Shown here: piece by piece, positions 7,777-16,787 of the stretch | How positions within the stretch are numbered: position 1 is the first letter of the stretch | Layout: each line of letters opens with the position of its first letter | Source: Ramlibacter tataouinensis | GTDB lineage: Bacteria > Pseudomonadota > Gammaproteobacteria > Burkholderiales > Burkholderiaceae_C | Reading direction: 5' to 3' | Assembly: GCF_027941915.1 (NCBI RefSeq) | Contig: NZ_CP116009.1 | Coordinates: 4,030,001-4,094,000 of the forward strand | DNA: 64,000 nucleotides | Position numbers and translations under genes: made by a program | Notes under the pieces: generated by a model | Database searches by the model: none | The model's input: only the letters and a program-made list of their open reading frames with translations | Told to the model about the DNA's origin: nothing

Positions 7777-9181
7777 CGGTTTCCATTGTGGCAAGCGGCA
7801 GCCGGACCGTGGCATCCAGTCCTTCCACGTGCCGGTGCCGCTCGCGGTTGTCCAGCACGAGGTTTCCGCCCAGCGCATGCGCGATCTCCTGGCAGATCAG
7901 CAGGCCCAGGCCCGAGCCGCTGCGGCCGTCGCCGGCGGCGAACGGCTGGAACAGGCGCTCGCGCAGCTCGGCGGCGATGCCCGGGCCGCTGTCGCTGATG
8001 GTCAGGGCCAGCCAGCCGCCGTCGACGACCAGGCGCACCGCCAGCCGCCCGCCGCGCGGCCCGTGGCGGATCGCGTTGTGCAGCAGGTTGCGGGTGAGTT
8101 CGCGCAGCATCCATTCGTGCGCCCGCATCGGCGCCGGCCGCGTGTCGATCTCGAAATCCAGGTCCTGCTCGGCCATCAGGGGCGAGAGCTCCAGCGCCAC
8201 GGCGCGGGCCACCTCGGCCAGGTCGGTGACCTGTGCGTCCGCCTGCTGGCGCAACTGCTCCACCTTGGCCAGCGACAGCATCTGGTTGGCCAGTTGCGTG
8301 GCGCGGTCCACCGTGGCGCCGATTTCCTGCAGCGCGGGACGCGGTTCCACGTCGCCGCGCAGGGCCGACTGCACCTGGGTCTTGAGCACCGCCAGCGGCG
8401 TGCGCAGCTGGTGGGCGGTGTCGCGCACGAAGCGCTTCTGGTTGTCCAGCAGGCGGGCCAGCCGCGCCATCACCTGGTTGGTCGCGTCGACCAGCGGCAG
8501 CAGCTCGCGCGGCGCGTCCGGCGCCTGGATCGGGGTCAGGTCGTTCTCCGGCCGCGCCTGCAGCTCGCTGGACAGGCGCCGCACCGGCCGGGTGCCGCGC
8601 TGCACCACCACGATCACCACCCCGGCGATCACCGCCACCAGCAGCGCCTGCCGCCACAGCGTGTCCAGCAGCACCTGCCGCGCCAGCGACCGCCGCAGCT
8701 CCAGCGTCTCGGCCACCTGCACCACGGCCATGCCGCGGCCGTCGTCGCTGGCGACCGGCTGCAGCAGCACGGCCACCCGCACGTCCTCGTCGCGAAAGCG
8801 CGCATCGTAGAAATCGACCAGGGCCGCGTAGGGCGGCTGCTGCGGCAGCCGGCCGCGCCAGAACGGCAGCTCCTCGAAGCCCGAGACCAGCTCGCCGCGC
8901 AGGTCCGACACGCGATAGAACAGCCGGCTGCGGGTGTCGGCCTCGAACGCCTCCAGCGCCGAGTAGGGCACCGTGGCGCGCAGTCGGGCCTGCTCGTCGT
9001 AGCCGTCCACGTCGAGCTGCTCGCCGATCACCTTGGCCGACGCCAGCAGGGTCCGGTCATAGGCGGTGTTGGCGGCGCGCAGGGCCTGGCGGTACAGGCT
9101 GACGCCGTTGAGCGCGATCAGCGCCAGCACCGGCAGCAGGATGCCCAGCAGCAGGTAGCGGCGCAGCGACAGCGGCCTCAT
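7757..9181 (-). CDS. tctE: TctE-like sensor histidine kinase
   Basis: The 474-residue membrane kinase has a first helix at about 8-29 and a periplasmic domain to about 170 resembling the 2CSK_N sensor of TctE. A second helix at about 176-193 and a HAMP-like linker follow. The H-box is FVRDTAHQLRTPLA with H257. Then come the N-box (RNLLHNAIRH), G1 (DSGPGI) and G2 (GSGLGL). It would phosphorylate the adjacent response regulator, whose stop overlaps its start as ATGA. The pair faces tctC across a divergent promoter region, the arrangement known for tctDE/tctCBA. The signal is probably a carboxylate sensed with or through TctC. Confidence 0.88.
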   Translation of the reverse strand: MRPLSLRRYLLLGILLPVLALIALNGVSLYRQALRAANTAYDRTLLASAKVIGEQLDVDGYDEQARLRATVPYSALEAFEADTRSRLFYRVSDLRGELVSGFEELPFWRGRLPQQPPYAALVDFYDARFRDEDVRVAVLLQPVASDDGRGMAVVQVAETLELRRSLARQVLLDTLWRQALLVAVIAGVVIVVVQRGTRPVRRLSSELQARPENDLTPIQAPDAPRELLPLVDATNQVMARLARLLDNQKRFVRDTAHQLRTPLAVLKTQVQSALRGDVEPRPALQEIGATVDRATQLANQMLSLAKVEQLRQQADAQVTDLAEVARAVALELSPLMAEQDLDFEIDTRPAPMRAHEWMLRELTRNLLHNAIRHGPRGGRLAVRLVVDGGWLALTISDSGPGIAAELRERLFQPFAAGDGRSGSGLGLLICQEIAHALGGNLVLDNRERHRHVEGLDATVRLPLATMETDGQAED

Positions 9182-9852
9182 CCGGCCTTCACCAGGTAGC
9201 CCAGGCCGCGCAGCGTCATCAGCCGCGCGCCGGTGCCGGCCAGCTTCTTGCGCAGCCGGTAGGCGACCACTTCGATCGCCTCGTACTGGACGTCGGGCTC
9301 GCCCGGAAAGACCAGCTCGAACAGCCGCTCCTTGGCCACCGCGTGGCCAGGCCGGGCGAACAGGGCCTGCAGCAGGGCGGATTCGCGCGGGGTCAGCTCC
9401 AGCACCGAACCGTCGAGGTAGAAGGCGCCCTCGCCACGGTCGAGCCGCAGCCGCCCGAGCTGCACGTCGGCGGCGCCGTCCGCGGATGCCGGCGAACGGC
9501 GGCGCGCCAGGGCACGCAGCCGCGCCTCCAGCTCATCCAGGTCGAAGGGCTTGGGCAGGTAGTCGTCGGCGCCGGCGTTCAGCCCCAGCACGCGGTCGCC
9601 CACCGTGCCGCGCGCGGTCAGCAGCAGCACCGGGGTGGCGATCCCCTCGCGGCGCGCCTGCTCCAGCACCTGCAGGCCGTCGCGTCCCGGCAACGTCAGG
9701 TCCAGCACCACCACGTCGGGGCCGAACGCCCTCCAGGCGGCCAATGCCGCGTTGCCGTCGGCACAGCCCTGCACCTGCAGGCCACGGCGGCCGAGCGAGC
9801 GCTCCAGCGCCGTGCGCATGGAGACATCGTCCTCGACCAGCAGCAGCTTCAT
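9178..9852 (-). CDS. tctD: TctD-like OmpR-family response regulator
   Basis: The 224-residue regulator has a receiver domain with acidic EDD at 7-9, phospho-acceptor D51 in VVVLDLTLPG, and the conserved K in LPKPFD. An OmpR-type winged helix is at the C-terminus, with LTPRESALLQ and VAYRLRKKL. The ATG at 9852 gives the standard MKLLLVEDD start; longer in-frame readings have no ribosome site. It is divergent from tctC, and by analogy with tctDE of enterobacteria it should activate the tctCBA transporter. A perfect inverted repeat in the intergenic region is a candidate binding site. Confidence 0.88.
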   Translation of the reverse strand: MKLLLVEDDVSMRTALERSLGRRGLQVQGCADGNAALAAWRAFGPDVVVLDLTLPGRDGLQVLEQARREGIATPVLLLTARGTVGDRVLGLNAGADDYLPKPFDLDELEARLRALARRRSPASADGAADVQLGRLRLDRGEGAFYLDGSVLELTPRESALLQALFARPGHAVAKERLFELVFPGEPDVQYEAIEVVAYRLRKKLAGTGARLMTLRGLGYLVKAG

Positions 9853-9926
9853 GGGAGGCGCAGCGTAGCAGCGGCCGGGCTCGGTAGTTCCCCCAATGCC
9901 GCGGACAGCCGTTTGACAGGCAGGCG

Positions 9927-9939
9927 GCGGATCATCCGC
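9927..9939. promoter_or_regulatory. inverted repeat, candidate TctD site
   Basis: GCGGAT-C-ATCCGC has perfect 6-bp arms around one base. It lies in the 125-bp divergent gap between tctD and tctC, about 40 bases upstream of the tctC start, and a TTGACA is found at 9913-9918. The assignment to TctD is inference from position only. Confidence 0.35.
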
Positions 9940-9977
9940 GGGTTCCCCTCCCGAACGTCGACACAAGGAGACCTGAC

Positions 9978-10937
9978 ATGCGTCGCGACACCTTCCTCAA
10001 GTCCCTGGCCGCGCTGGCCGCCGCCGGCGCCCTGCCGCTGTCGGCCCGCGCCGCGGCCAACGTCAAGATGATGATCCCGGCCAACCCCGGCGGCGGCTGG
10101 GACAGCACCGGCCGCGCGCTCGGCAAGGCGCTGCTGGACGCCAAGGTGGCCGACAACGTCAGCTTCGAGAACAAGGGCGGCGCCGCCGGCGCGCTGGGCC
10201 TGGCCCAGTTCGTCAATTCCAGCAAGGGCGACCCGAACGCGCTGATGGTGATGGGCGCCGTGATGCTGGGCGGCATCATCACCGGCAAGCCGCCGGTGAG
10301 CCTGTCGCAGGCCACGCCGATCGCCCGCCTGACCAGCGAGTACAACGTGTTCGTGCTGCCGGCCAACTCGCCCTTCAAGACCATGGCCGACGTGGTGGCC
10401 CAGCTCAAGAAGGACCCGGGCAGCGTCAAGTGGGGCGGCGGCTCGCGCGGCTCCACCGAGCACATCGCGGCGGCCATGCTGGCGCGCGCCGTCGGCGTCG
10501 ATCCCTCCAAGATCAACTACGTGGCCTTCCGCGGGGGCGGCGAGGCCACCGCCGCCATCCTGGGCGGCAACGTCACGGTGGGCGGCAGCGGCTACAGCGA
10601 GTTCGCCGAGTACATCCAGGCCGGCAAGATGAAGCCGATCGCCGTCACGTCCGGGACGCGCCTGAAGGGCATCAACGTGCCCACGCTCAAGGAGCAGGGC
10701 ATCGACGTCGAGATCGGCAACTGGCGTGGCGTCTATGGCGCGCCGGGGCTGACCCCGGCGCAGCGCAAGGCCACCACCGACATGGTGCTGGCGGCGCTCA
10801 AGACCAAGTCCTGGGCCGAGGCGCTGGAGAAGAACAACTGGACGCCGGCGGTGCTCAGCGGCGCGGCGTTCGAGAAGTTCGTCGACGACGAGTTCGCCAG
10901 CCTGCGCGCCACGATGGTGAAGTCGGGCATGGTCTGA
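9978..10937 (+). CDS. tctC: tripartite tricarboxylate transporter binding protein
   Basis: This 319-residue periplasmic receptor belongs to the Bug/TctC family, which is greatly expanded in Burkholderiales and binds carboxylates such as citrate. An N-terminal signal (MRRDTFLKSLAALAAAGALP, cleavage near ARA-A) loosely resembles a twin-arginine signal. The start of the mature protein, MMIPANPGGGWDSTGRAL, is a TctC hallmark. The start codon follows AAGGAG. It leads tctC-tctB-tctA, with a terminator after this gene that should lower expression of the membrane subunits relative to the receptor. The ligand is not predictable beyond a carboxylate. Confidence 0.92.
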   Translation: MRRDTFLKSLAALAAAGALPLSARAAANVKMMIPANPGGGWDSTGRALGKALLDAKVADNVSFENKGGAAGALGLAQFVNSSKGDPNALMVMGAVMLGGIITGKPPVSLSQATPIARLTSEYNVFVLPANSPFKTMADVVAQLKKDPGSVKWGGGSRGSTEHIAAAMLARAVGVDPSKINYVAFRGGGEATAAILGGNVTVGGSGYSEFAEYIQAGKMKPIAVTSGTRLKGINVPTLKEQGIDVEIGNWRGVYGAPGLTPAQRKATTDMVLAALKTKSWAEALEKNNWTPAVLSGAAFEKFVDDEFASLRATMVKSGMV

Positions 10938-10960
10938 AGCGGCGGTCGCCCGCAAGGAAG

Positions 10961-10987
10961 ACGCCCGGCCGCGAGCCGGGCGTTTTT
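10961..10987 (+). terminator. intrinsic terminator between tctC and tctB
   Basis: ACGCCCGGC and GCCGGGCGT form a 9-bp stem with a CGCGA loop, followed by T residues. It parallels the terminator after the TRAP binding-protein gene and probably sets a receptor-rich ratio. Confidence 0.75.
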
Positions 10988-11023
10988 GCGCGGCGTGCCG
11001 CGGCGAAGCCGGGGAACAGACAG

Positions 11024-11533
11024 ATGGAAGCAAACACGGGCAAGGGCTGGCAGGTGGCGGTCGGCGCCGGCGTGCTGCTGCTGGGCATCGCGCTCGGCGT
11101 GGGCGCGCTGCAGGTGCCCTCGGCCGCCGGCTATGGCGGGGTGGGGCCGAACTTCCTGCCCTGGCTGGTGGCGGTCGGGCTGGCGATCTGCGGCGCGATG
11201 ATCCTGCGCGAGGCGCTCACCGGGGGCTTTCGCGACCGGGACGAGCCGGACGGCTCGGCGGATGCCTGGTGGCCGGGCCTGGCCTGGATCTCGGCCGGCC
11301 TGCTGGCCAACGCCGCGCTGATCACCCGCATCGGCTTCATCGGCGGCTGCACGCTGTGCTACCTGCTGGCGGTGCAGGGCCTGCGCCGGGCGGCCGGCCA
11401 GGCCGCCGCCCGCCCGGCCTCGCTGCTGGCCGACCTGGCGACCGGCCTGCTGATCGCCGCGCCCGTCTATTGGCTGTTCACGCAGTTCCTGGGCATCAGC
11501 CTGCCCGGACTCACCGATACGGGCTGGCTGTGA
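11024..11533 (+). CDS. tctB: tricarboxylate transporter small permease TctB
   Basis: The 169-residue product has about four hydrophobic helices and the TctB-type start LGVGALQVPSAAGYGGVGPNF. It is the small membrane subunit that pairs with TctA. The ATG at 11024 gives the family length, and GGGGAACAGAC precedes it. Its TGA overlaps the GTG start of tctA, so the two subunits are probably made in a fixed ratio. Confidence 0.88.
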   Translation: MEANTGKGWQVAVGAGVLLLGIALGVGALQVPSAAGYGGVGPNFLPWLVAVGLAICGAMILREALTGGFRDRDEPDGSADAWWPGLAWISAGLLANAALITRIGFIGGCTLCYLLAVQGLRRAAGQAAARPASLLADLATGLLIAAPVYWLFTQFLGISLPGLTDTGWL

Positions 11534-13029
11534 TCGACATCTTCAACGCCCTGCTGCAGGGCTTTGCCACCGCCATCTCGCCGGCCAACCTGCTGTGGGC
11601 GCTGGTTGGCTGCGCGCTCGGCACGGCGGTCGGCGTGCTGCCGGGCATCGGCCCCGCGGTGGCGGTGGCGATGCTGCTGCCGATCACCGGCAAGGTGGAG
11701 ATCACCGCCTCGATGATCTTCTTCGCCGGCATCTACTACGGCGCGATGTACGGCGGCTCGACCACCTCGATCCTGCTCAACACGCCGGGCGAGACCGCCA
11801 CGCTGGTGACGGCGATGGAGGGCAACCGCATGGCCAAGAGCGGCCGCGCCGGCGCGGCGCTCGCCACCGCGGCGATCGGCTCGTTCGTCGCCGGCACCAT
11901 CGCCACGGTGGTGGTGACGCTGTTCGCGCCGGCGGTCGCCGAGTTCGCCGTCAAGCTGGGGCCGCCGGAGTACTTCATGCTGATGGTGCTGGCCTTCACC
12001 ACCGTCAGCGCCGTGCTGGGCAAGAGCACGCTGCGCGGCATGACGGCGCTGCTGCTGGGCCTGGCGATCGGCTGCATCGGGCTGGACCAGATCTCCGGCC
12101 AGCCGCGCTACACGCTGGGCGTGGCGGAGCTGCTGGATGGCATCGAGATCGTGCTGGTGGCGGTGGGCCTGTTCGCCGTGGCCGAGGTGATGTACGCCGC
12201 CATGTACGAGGGCCGCTCGCCCCAGCAGCGCAACACCATGAGCCGGGTGCACATGACGGGGCGCGACTGGAAGCGCTCGATCCCGGCCTGGCTGCGCGGC
12301 ACGGCCATCGGCACGCCGTTCGGCTGCATCCCGGCGGGCGGCACCGAGATCCCGACCTTCCTGAGCTATGCCACCGAGAAGAAGCTGGCCAAGGGCGAGA
12401 ACCTGGCCGAGTTCGGCGGCAAGGGCGCGATCGAGGGCGTGGCCGGCCCGGAAGCGGCCAACAACGCCACCGTGACGGCCGCCCTGATTCCGCTGCTGAC
12501 GCTGGGCATCCCGACGTCCAACACCACCGCCATCCTGCTGGGCGCGTTCCAGAACTACGGCATCCAGCCCGGGCCGCAGCTGTTCACCAGTTCGGCGGCA
12601 CTGGTGTGGGCGCTGATCGCCTCGCTCTACATCGGCAACCTGATGCTGCTGGTGCTGAACCTGCCGATGGTGGGCCTGTGGGTGAAGCTGCTGAAGATCC
12701 CCAAGCCGCAGCTGTATGCCGGCATCCTGATCTTCGCCACGGTCGGGGCCTACGGCATGCGCCAGAGCGCGTTCGACCTGGTGCTGCTGTACGGCATCGG
12801 CCTGCTGGGCGTGGTCATGCGGCGCTTCGACTTCCCGACCGCGCCGGTGGTGGTCGGCATGATCCTGGGGCCGCTGGCCGAGGCCCAGTTGCGCAACGCG
12901 GTGTCGATCGGCGAGGGCAGCTTCGCGGTGTTCGTGCAGCGGCCGATGTCGCTGGCGCTGGTGATCGTCGTGGTTGCCGTGCTGGTGCTGCCGCGCCTGT
13001 TGCGCCGCACGGGCGTCAGGGGCGGTTGA
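11530..13029 (+). CDS. tctA: tricarboxylate transporter large permease TctA
   Basis: The 499-residue membrane protein is full length for TctA. It shows the two conserved signatures [19 protein letters not shown] near the N-terminus and the repeated [15 protein letters not shown] later on. About 11-12 hydrophobic helices are visible. Translation starts at a GTG overlapping the tctB stop (GTGA). It carries the substrate across the inner membrane, probably with sodium or protons. Confidence 0.93.
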   Translation: MIDIFNALLQGFATAISPANLLWALVGCALGTAVGVLPGIGPAVAVAMLLPITGKVEITASMIFFAGIYYGAMYGGSTTSILLNTPGETATLVTAMEGNRMAKSGRAGAALATAAIGSFVAGTIATVVVTLFAPAVAEFAVKLGPPEYFMLMVLAFTTVSAVLGKSTLRGMTALLLGLAIGCIGLDQISGQPRYTLGVAELLDGIEIVLVAVGLFAVAEVMYAAMYEGRSPQQRNTMSRVHMTGRDWKRSIPAWLRGTAIGTPFGCIPAGGTEIPTFLSYATEKKLAKGENLAEFGGKGAIEGVAGPEAANNATVTAALIPLLTLGIPTSNTTAILLGAFQNYGIQPGPQLFTSSAALVWALIASLYIGNLMLLVLNLPMVGLWVKLLKIPKPQLYAGILIFATVGAYGMRQSAFDLVLLYGIGLLGVVMRRFDFPTAPVVVGMILGPLAEAQLRNAVSIGEGSFAVFVQRPMSLALVIVVVAVLVLPRLLRRTGVRGG

Positions 13030-13067
13030 GCGCCGCCGGCGTTGCCGCCGGCGCTACCATCGACCGC

Positions 13068-14543
13068 ATGCACGACGACAGCCTGCCCCTCGACGGCCAG
13101 CGCATCCTGGAGCTGGCGGCGCGGTCGATGTTCGACCTGTTCGCCAATGCCAGCGAAGGCATGCTGCTGGTGGACCGCGACGAGCGCGTGGTCTGGATCA
13201 ACGAGCAGTACAAGCGCTTCCTGCCGGCGCTGGGCTACGAGCGGGTGGAGGACTTCCTCGGCCACCCGGTGTCGGAGGTGGTGCACAACACCCTGATGGA
13301 CCGGGTGATCCGCACCGGCAAGCCGATCCTGATCGACCTGCTGTCCAACCGTGCCGGCACCTTCGTGGTCAGCCGCATCCCGCTGCGCGACGAGGCCGGG
13401 CAGGTGATCGGCGCACTGGGCATCGTGCTGTTCGACCACCCCGAGACGACGCTGCAGCCGCTGATCCAGAAGTTCGCCCACCTGCAGCGCGACCTGGACG
13501 ACGTCCGGCGCGAACTGGCGACCCAGCGGCGCACCAAGTACACGCTGGCCAGCTTCCTCGGCTCCAGCCCGGCCGCGGTGGAGGTCAAGCGGCAGGCGCG
13601 CCGTGCCGCCGGTTCCTCCAGCCCGGTGCTGCTGCTGGGCGAGACCGGCACCGGCAAGGAGCTGCTGGCCCATGCCATCCACGCGGGTTCCGGCCGTGCC
13701 AAGGGCCCCTTCGTCAGCGTCAACATCGCCGCCGTGCCCGATACCCTGCTGGAGGCGGAGTTCTTCGGCGTCGCGCCGGGCGCCTACACCGGCGCCGACC
13801 GCAAGGGCCGCGACGGCAAGTTCAAGCTGGCCGATGGCGGCACGCTGTTCCTGGACGAGATCGGCGACATGCCGCCCAGCCTGCAGCCCAAGCTGTTGCG
13901 CGCGCTGCAGGAGGGCGAGATCGAGCCGCTGGGCTCCAACAAGGTGGTGCCCTTCGATGCCCGCGTGATCGCGGCCACCTCGCGCGACCTGGGCGCGCTG
14001 GTGCGCGAAGGCCGGTTCCGCGAGGACCTGTACTACCGGCTCAACGTGTTGCCGATCCGGGTGCCGCCGCTGCGCGAGCGGCGCAGCGACGTGCCGGCGC
14101 TGGTCGAGGCGCTGGGCGAGGACATGGCGCTGCGCAACGGCACGCCGCCGCCGGAGCTCAGCGCCGAGGCGGTGGCGCTGCTGGCCGCGCAGTCCTGGCC
14201 CGGCAACATCCGCGAACTGCGCAACGTGCTGGAGCAGGCCGCCATGCGCAGCGAGTCGCAGCGCATCGAGGCGGCGCACCTGGAGCAGGTGCTGCGCGAT
14301 GCCGGCGTGGAGAGCATCGCCCTGCCGCCGGTCACGCCCGTGCCTGGGCTGCCGGTGTCGCACGATGGCGGCCGCCTGCGGCCCCTGGCCGATCAGGTGG
14401 CGGAGGTCGAGCGCGCCGCCATTGCGGCGGCCCTGGCGTCAACCGGCGGCAACAAGCTGGCGGCGGCCCGGCTGTTGGGCATCTCGCGCGCCAAGCTGTA
14501 TGAGCGCCTGGGGGTGGTGTCTGATAACAAGGCAGTTGCCTGA
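13068..14543 (+). CDS. sigma-54-dependent activator with PAS domain
   Basis: This 491-residue enhancer-binding protein has an N-terminal PAS sensor (about 20-125; [21 protein letters not shown]). A AAA+ ATPase domain covers about 160-395 and a Fis-type helix-turn-helix lies at the end ([20 protein letters not shown]). Walker A is GETGTGKE at 191-198 and Walker B FLDEIGD at 261-267. The sigma-54 contact loop reads GAYTGA (238-243) instead of GAFTGA, a conservative change also seen in functional relatives. It would hydrolyse ATP to open sigma-54 promoters. A very good -24/-12 promoter lies 83 bases after its stop in front of the ABC transporter operon, the obvious target. It starts 38 bases after tctA and could be cotranscribed with it. 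Confidence 0.92.
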   Translation: MHDDSLPLDGQRILELAARSMFDLFANASEGMLLVDRDERVVWINEQYKRFLPALGYERVEDFLGHPVSEVVHNTLMDRVIRTGKPILIDLLSNRAGTFVVSRIPLRDEAGQVIGALGIVLFDHPETTLQPLIQKFAHLQRDLDDVRRELATQRRTKYTLASFLGSSPAAVEVKRQARRAAGSSSPVLLLGETGTGKELLAHAIHAGSGRAKGPFVSVNIAAVPDTLLEAEFFGVAPGAYTGADRKGRDGKFKLADGGTLFLDEIGDMPPSLQPKLLRALQEGEIEPLGSNKVVPFDARVIAATSRDLGALVREGRFREDLYYRLNVLPIRVPPLRERRSDVPALVEALGEDMALRNGTPPPELSAEAVALLAAQSWPGNIRELRNVLEQAAMRSESQRIEAAHLEQVLRDAGVESIALPPVTPVPGLPVSHDGGRLRPLADQVAEVERAAIAAALASTGGNKLAAARLLGISRAKLYERLGVVSDNKAVA

Positions 14544-14548
14544 TTTGA

Positions 14549-14564
14549 AGACAATGATTTGTCT
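14549..14564. promoter_or_regulatory. candidate upstream activator site
   Basis: AGACAA-TGAT-TTGTCT is a perfect 6-bp inverted repeat about 62 bases upstream of the -24/-12 element. This is the right place and symmetry for a Fis-type enhancer-binding protein, and the activator gene ends six bases before it. A related half (GTGTCT) occurs at the end of the activator gene. Confidence 0.5.
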
Positions 14565-14625
14565 GACTATCAGCCAAGTTGGCGCATCATGATCCCGAAA
14601 GAAGGGCTGAAGCACTTCGTTTCGC

Positions 14626-14641
14626 TGGCACGGGATGTGCA
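14626..14641 (+). promoter_or_regulatory. sigma-54 (-24/-12) promoter
   Basis: TGGCACGGGATGTGCA matches the sigma-54 consensus TGGCACG-N4-TTGCA at all but one fixed position, with correct GG-to-GC spacing. Transcription would begin near 14652, about 42 bases before the binding-protein ATG at 14694. It lies between a sigma-54 activator gene and the ABC operon. Confidence 0.8.
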
Positions 14642-14693
14642 AGCAGCGCTGTCGGGTTCCCATTCCACTTCTTCCCCCGCAGGAGACAAACGC

Positions 14694-15893
14694 ATGCAAC
14701 GTCGCACCCTGGTCGCGCTCGCCGCGCTGGCCGCCACCACCCTGTCCGCGCCCATCGCCCTGGCCCAGGCCGGCGGCGACATCAAGATCGCCCACGTGTA
14801 CAGCCGCACCGGCCCGCTGGAGGCCTACGGCAAGCAGACCCAGGCCGGCCTGCTGATGGGCCTGGAGTACGCCACCCAGGGCAGCATGGCCGTCAACGGC
14901 CGCAAGATCACCGTGCTCGAGAAGGACGACCAGGGCAAGCCCGACCTGGGCAAGTCGCTGCTGGCCACCGCCTACTCCGACGACAAGGTCGACCTGGCCG
15001 TCGGCCCGACCTCGTCGGGCGTCGCCCTGGCCATGCTGCCGGTGGCCGAGGAGTACAAGAAGATCCTGCTGGTCGAGCCGGCCGTGGCCGACGCCATCAC
15101 CGGCGAGAAGTGGAACAAGTACATCTTCCGCACCGGCCGCAACAGCTCGCAGGACGCGATCTCCAACGCCGTGGCGGTCGACCAGGACAACGTGTCCATC
15201 GCCATGCTGGCGCAGGACTACGCCTTCGGCCGCGACGGCGTGAAGGCCTTCAAGGACGCGCTGAAGAAGGCCAAGATCGTCCATGAGGAGTACCTGCCCC
15301 CGACCACGACCGACTTCACCGCCGGCATCCAGCGCCTGGTGGACGGCCTCAAGGACAAGCCGGGCCGCAAGATCATCGCCGTGGTCTGGGCCGGCGGCAC
15401 GCCGCCGTTCAACGCCCTGGCCGACGCCGACCTGAAGAAGCGCTTCAACATCGAGGTCGGCACCGGCGGCAACATCCTGCCCGCGATGGCCGCCTACAAG
15501 CGCTTCCCCGGCATGGAAGGCGCCACCTACTACTACTACGGCATCCCCAAGAACGCTGCCAACGACTGGATGGTGGCCGAGCACCAGAAGCGCTTCAACA
15601 GCCCGCCCGACTTCTTCACCGCCGGCGGCTTCTCCGCCGCGATGGCGATCGTGACCGCGCTGAAGAAGACCGGCGGCGACACGGCGACCAACAAGCTGAT
15701 CACCGCGATGGAAGGCATGAGCTTCGACACGCCCAAGGGCCCGATGACCTTCCGCAAGGAAGACCACCAGGCCATGCAGTCGATGTACCACTTCAAGATC
15801 AAGGTCGATCCGGCCGTGGCCTGGGGCATCCCGGAGCTGGTGCGCGAGATCAAGCCGGCAGACATGCAGGTCCCGATCCGCAACAAGCCCTGA
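14694..15893 (+). CDS. ABC transporter periplasmic binding protein (Peripla_BP_6)
   Basis: The 399-residue receptor belongs to the type I periplasmic binding proteins of the branched-chain amino acid (HAAT) transporters. It has a signal peptide (MQRRTLVALAALAATTLSAPIALA, cleaved near AQA). The mature start IKIAHVYSRTGPLEAYGKQT is typical, and GPTSSGVALAMLPVAEEYKK is the usual second segment. The ATG follows AGGAGA. Its 42-base leader starts at a sigma-54 promoter. Relatives bind amino acids, amides, urea or aromatic acids, so the ligand is open. A strong hairpin follows the stop codon. Confidence 0.9.
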   Translation: MQRRTLVALAALAATTLSAPIALAQAGGDIKIAHVYSRTGPLEAYGKQTQAGLLMGLEYATQGSMAVNGRKITVLEKDDQGKPDLGKSLLATAYSDDKVDLAVGPTSSGVALAMLPVAEEYKKILLVEPAVADAITGEKWNKYIFRTGRNSSQDAISNAVAVDQDNVSIAMLAQDYAFGRDGVKAFKDALKKAKIVHEEYLPPTTTDFTAGIQRLVDGLKDKPGRKIIAVVWAGGTPPFNALADADLKKRFNIEVGTGGNILPAMAAYKRFPGMEGATYYYYGIPKNAANDWMVAEHQKRFNSPPDFFTAGGFSAAMAIVTALKKTGGDTATNKLITAMEGMSFDTPKGPMTFRKEDHQAMQSMYHFKIKVDPAVAWGIPELVREIKPADMQVPIRNKP

Positions 15894-15900
15894 CGCCGCC

Positions 15901-15932
15901 GCGGCTCGGCCGGGCTGGCCCCGCCGAGCCGC
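15901..15932 (+). terminator. stem-loop after binding-protein gene, no T-run
   Basis: GCGGCTCGGC and GCCGAGCCGC form a perfect 10-bp stem around a 12-base loop directly after the stop. Without a T-run it is more likely a partial terminator or an RNA-stabilising 3' hairpin that raises receptor expression over the downstream transporter genes. Confidence 0.5.
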
Positions 15933-16016
15933 CTGTCCCAGGCCGAGCGGGCCTCTTCACGCGATGGATGCCCGCCGCCGGCGGGCGGGCCGCGCACACT
16001 CTGCACCAGCCACACC

Positions 16017-16787
16017 ATGAGCCTTCTCGCGACCCGCGACCTGACCGTGCGCTTCGGCGGCCACGTGGCGGTCAACAGCGTCACCTGCTCGTTCGAGCCC
16101 GGCACCCTGACCGCCATCGTCGGCCCCAATGGCGCCGGCAAGACGACCTACTTCAACCTGATCTCGGGCCAGCTCCGGCCGACCCAGGGGACGGTCACGC
16201 TGGGCGGGCGCGACCTCACCGGCGCCAGCGCGTCGCAGCGCACCCGCGCCGGCCTCGGCCGTGCCTTCCAGCTCACCAACCTGTTCCCGCGCCTTTCGGT
16301 GCTGGAGAACGTGCGGCTGGCGGTGCAGGCCACGCGCGAGGGCCGGCACCGCCGCGGGCTGAACCTGTGGAGCGTGTGGAGCGACCACGCGGCGCTGACG
16401 CAGCGCGCCGACGCGATCCTGGAATCGATCGCGCTCAAGGACAAGGAGCACGAGCTGGTGGCCAACCTGCCGCACGGCGACCAGCGCAAGCTGGAGGTGG
16501 CGCTGCTGATGGCGCTGGAGCCGCAGGTGTTCATGTTCGACGAGCCCACGGCCGGCATGAACGCGGCCGAGGCGCCGGTGATCCTGGACCTGATCCGCCG
16601 CCTGAAGGCCGACAAGACAAAGACCATCCTGCTGGTGGAGCACAAGATGGACGTGGTGCGCGAACTGGCCGACCGGATCATCGTGCTGCACAACGGCTCG
16701 CTGGTGGCCGACGGCGAACCGGCCGAAGTCATCGCCTCGCCGGTCGTGCAGGAAGCGTACCTGGGTGTCAGCAAGGAGGCGGCATGA
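16017..16787 (+). CDS. ABC transporter ATPase, LivG-like
   Basis: The 256-residue cytoplasmic ATPase is of the LivG type. Walker A is GPNGAGKT (36-43). The ABC signature is the LivG-type variant PHGDQRKLEVA in place of LSGGQ. Walker B is VFMFDEPTAGM. The C-terminal GVSKEA tail is usual. Its stop overlaps the next start (ATGA). It powers import together with the LivF-like ATPase. Confidence 0.92.
   Translation: MSLLATRDLTVRFGGHVAVNSVTCSFEPGTLTAIVGPNGAGKTTYFNLISGQLRPTQGTVTLGGRDLTGASASQRTRAGLGRAFQLTNLFPRLSVLENVRLAVQATREGRHRRGLNLWSVWSDHAALTQRADAILESIALKDKEHELVANLPHGDQRKLEVALLMALEPQVFMFDEPTAGMNAAEAPVILDLIRRLKADKTKTILLVEHKMDVVRELADRIIVLHNGSLVADGEPAEVIASPVVQEAYLGVSKEAA

Noticed and set aside
7754..9199. 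Plus-strand open frame opposite the sensor kinase
   Set aside because: Its composition (runs of Arg, Gln, His) is that of a shadow frame, and the kinase on the other strand has all its motifs.
13030..13067. GC-rich repeat CGCCGGCG-TTGC-CGCCGGCG between tctA and the activator gene as a terminator
   Set aside because: It has no T-run and each arm is itself palindromic, so the fold is ambiguous.
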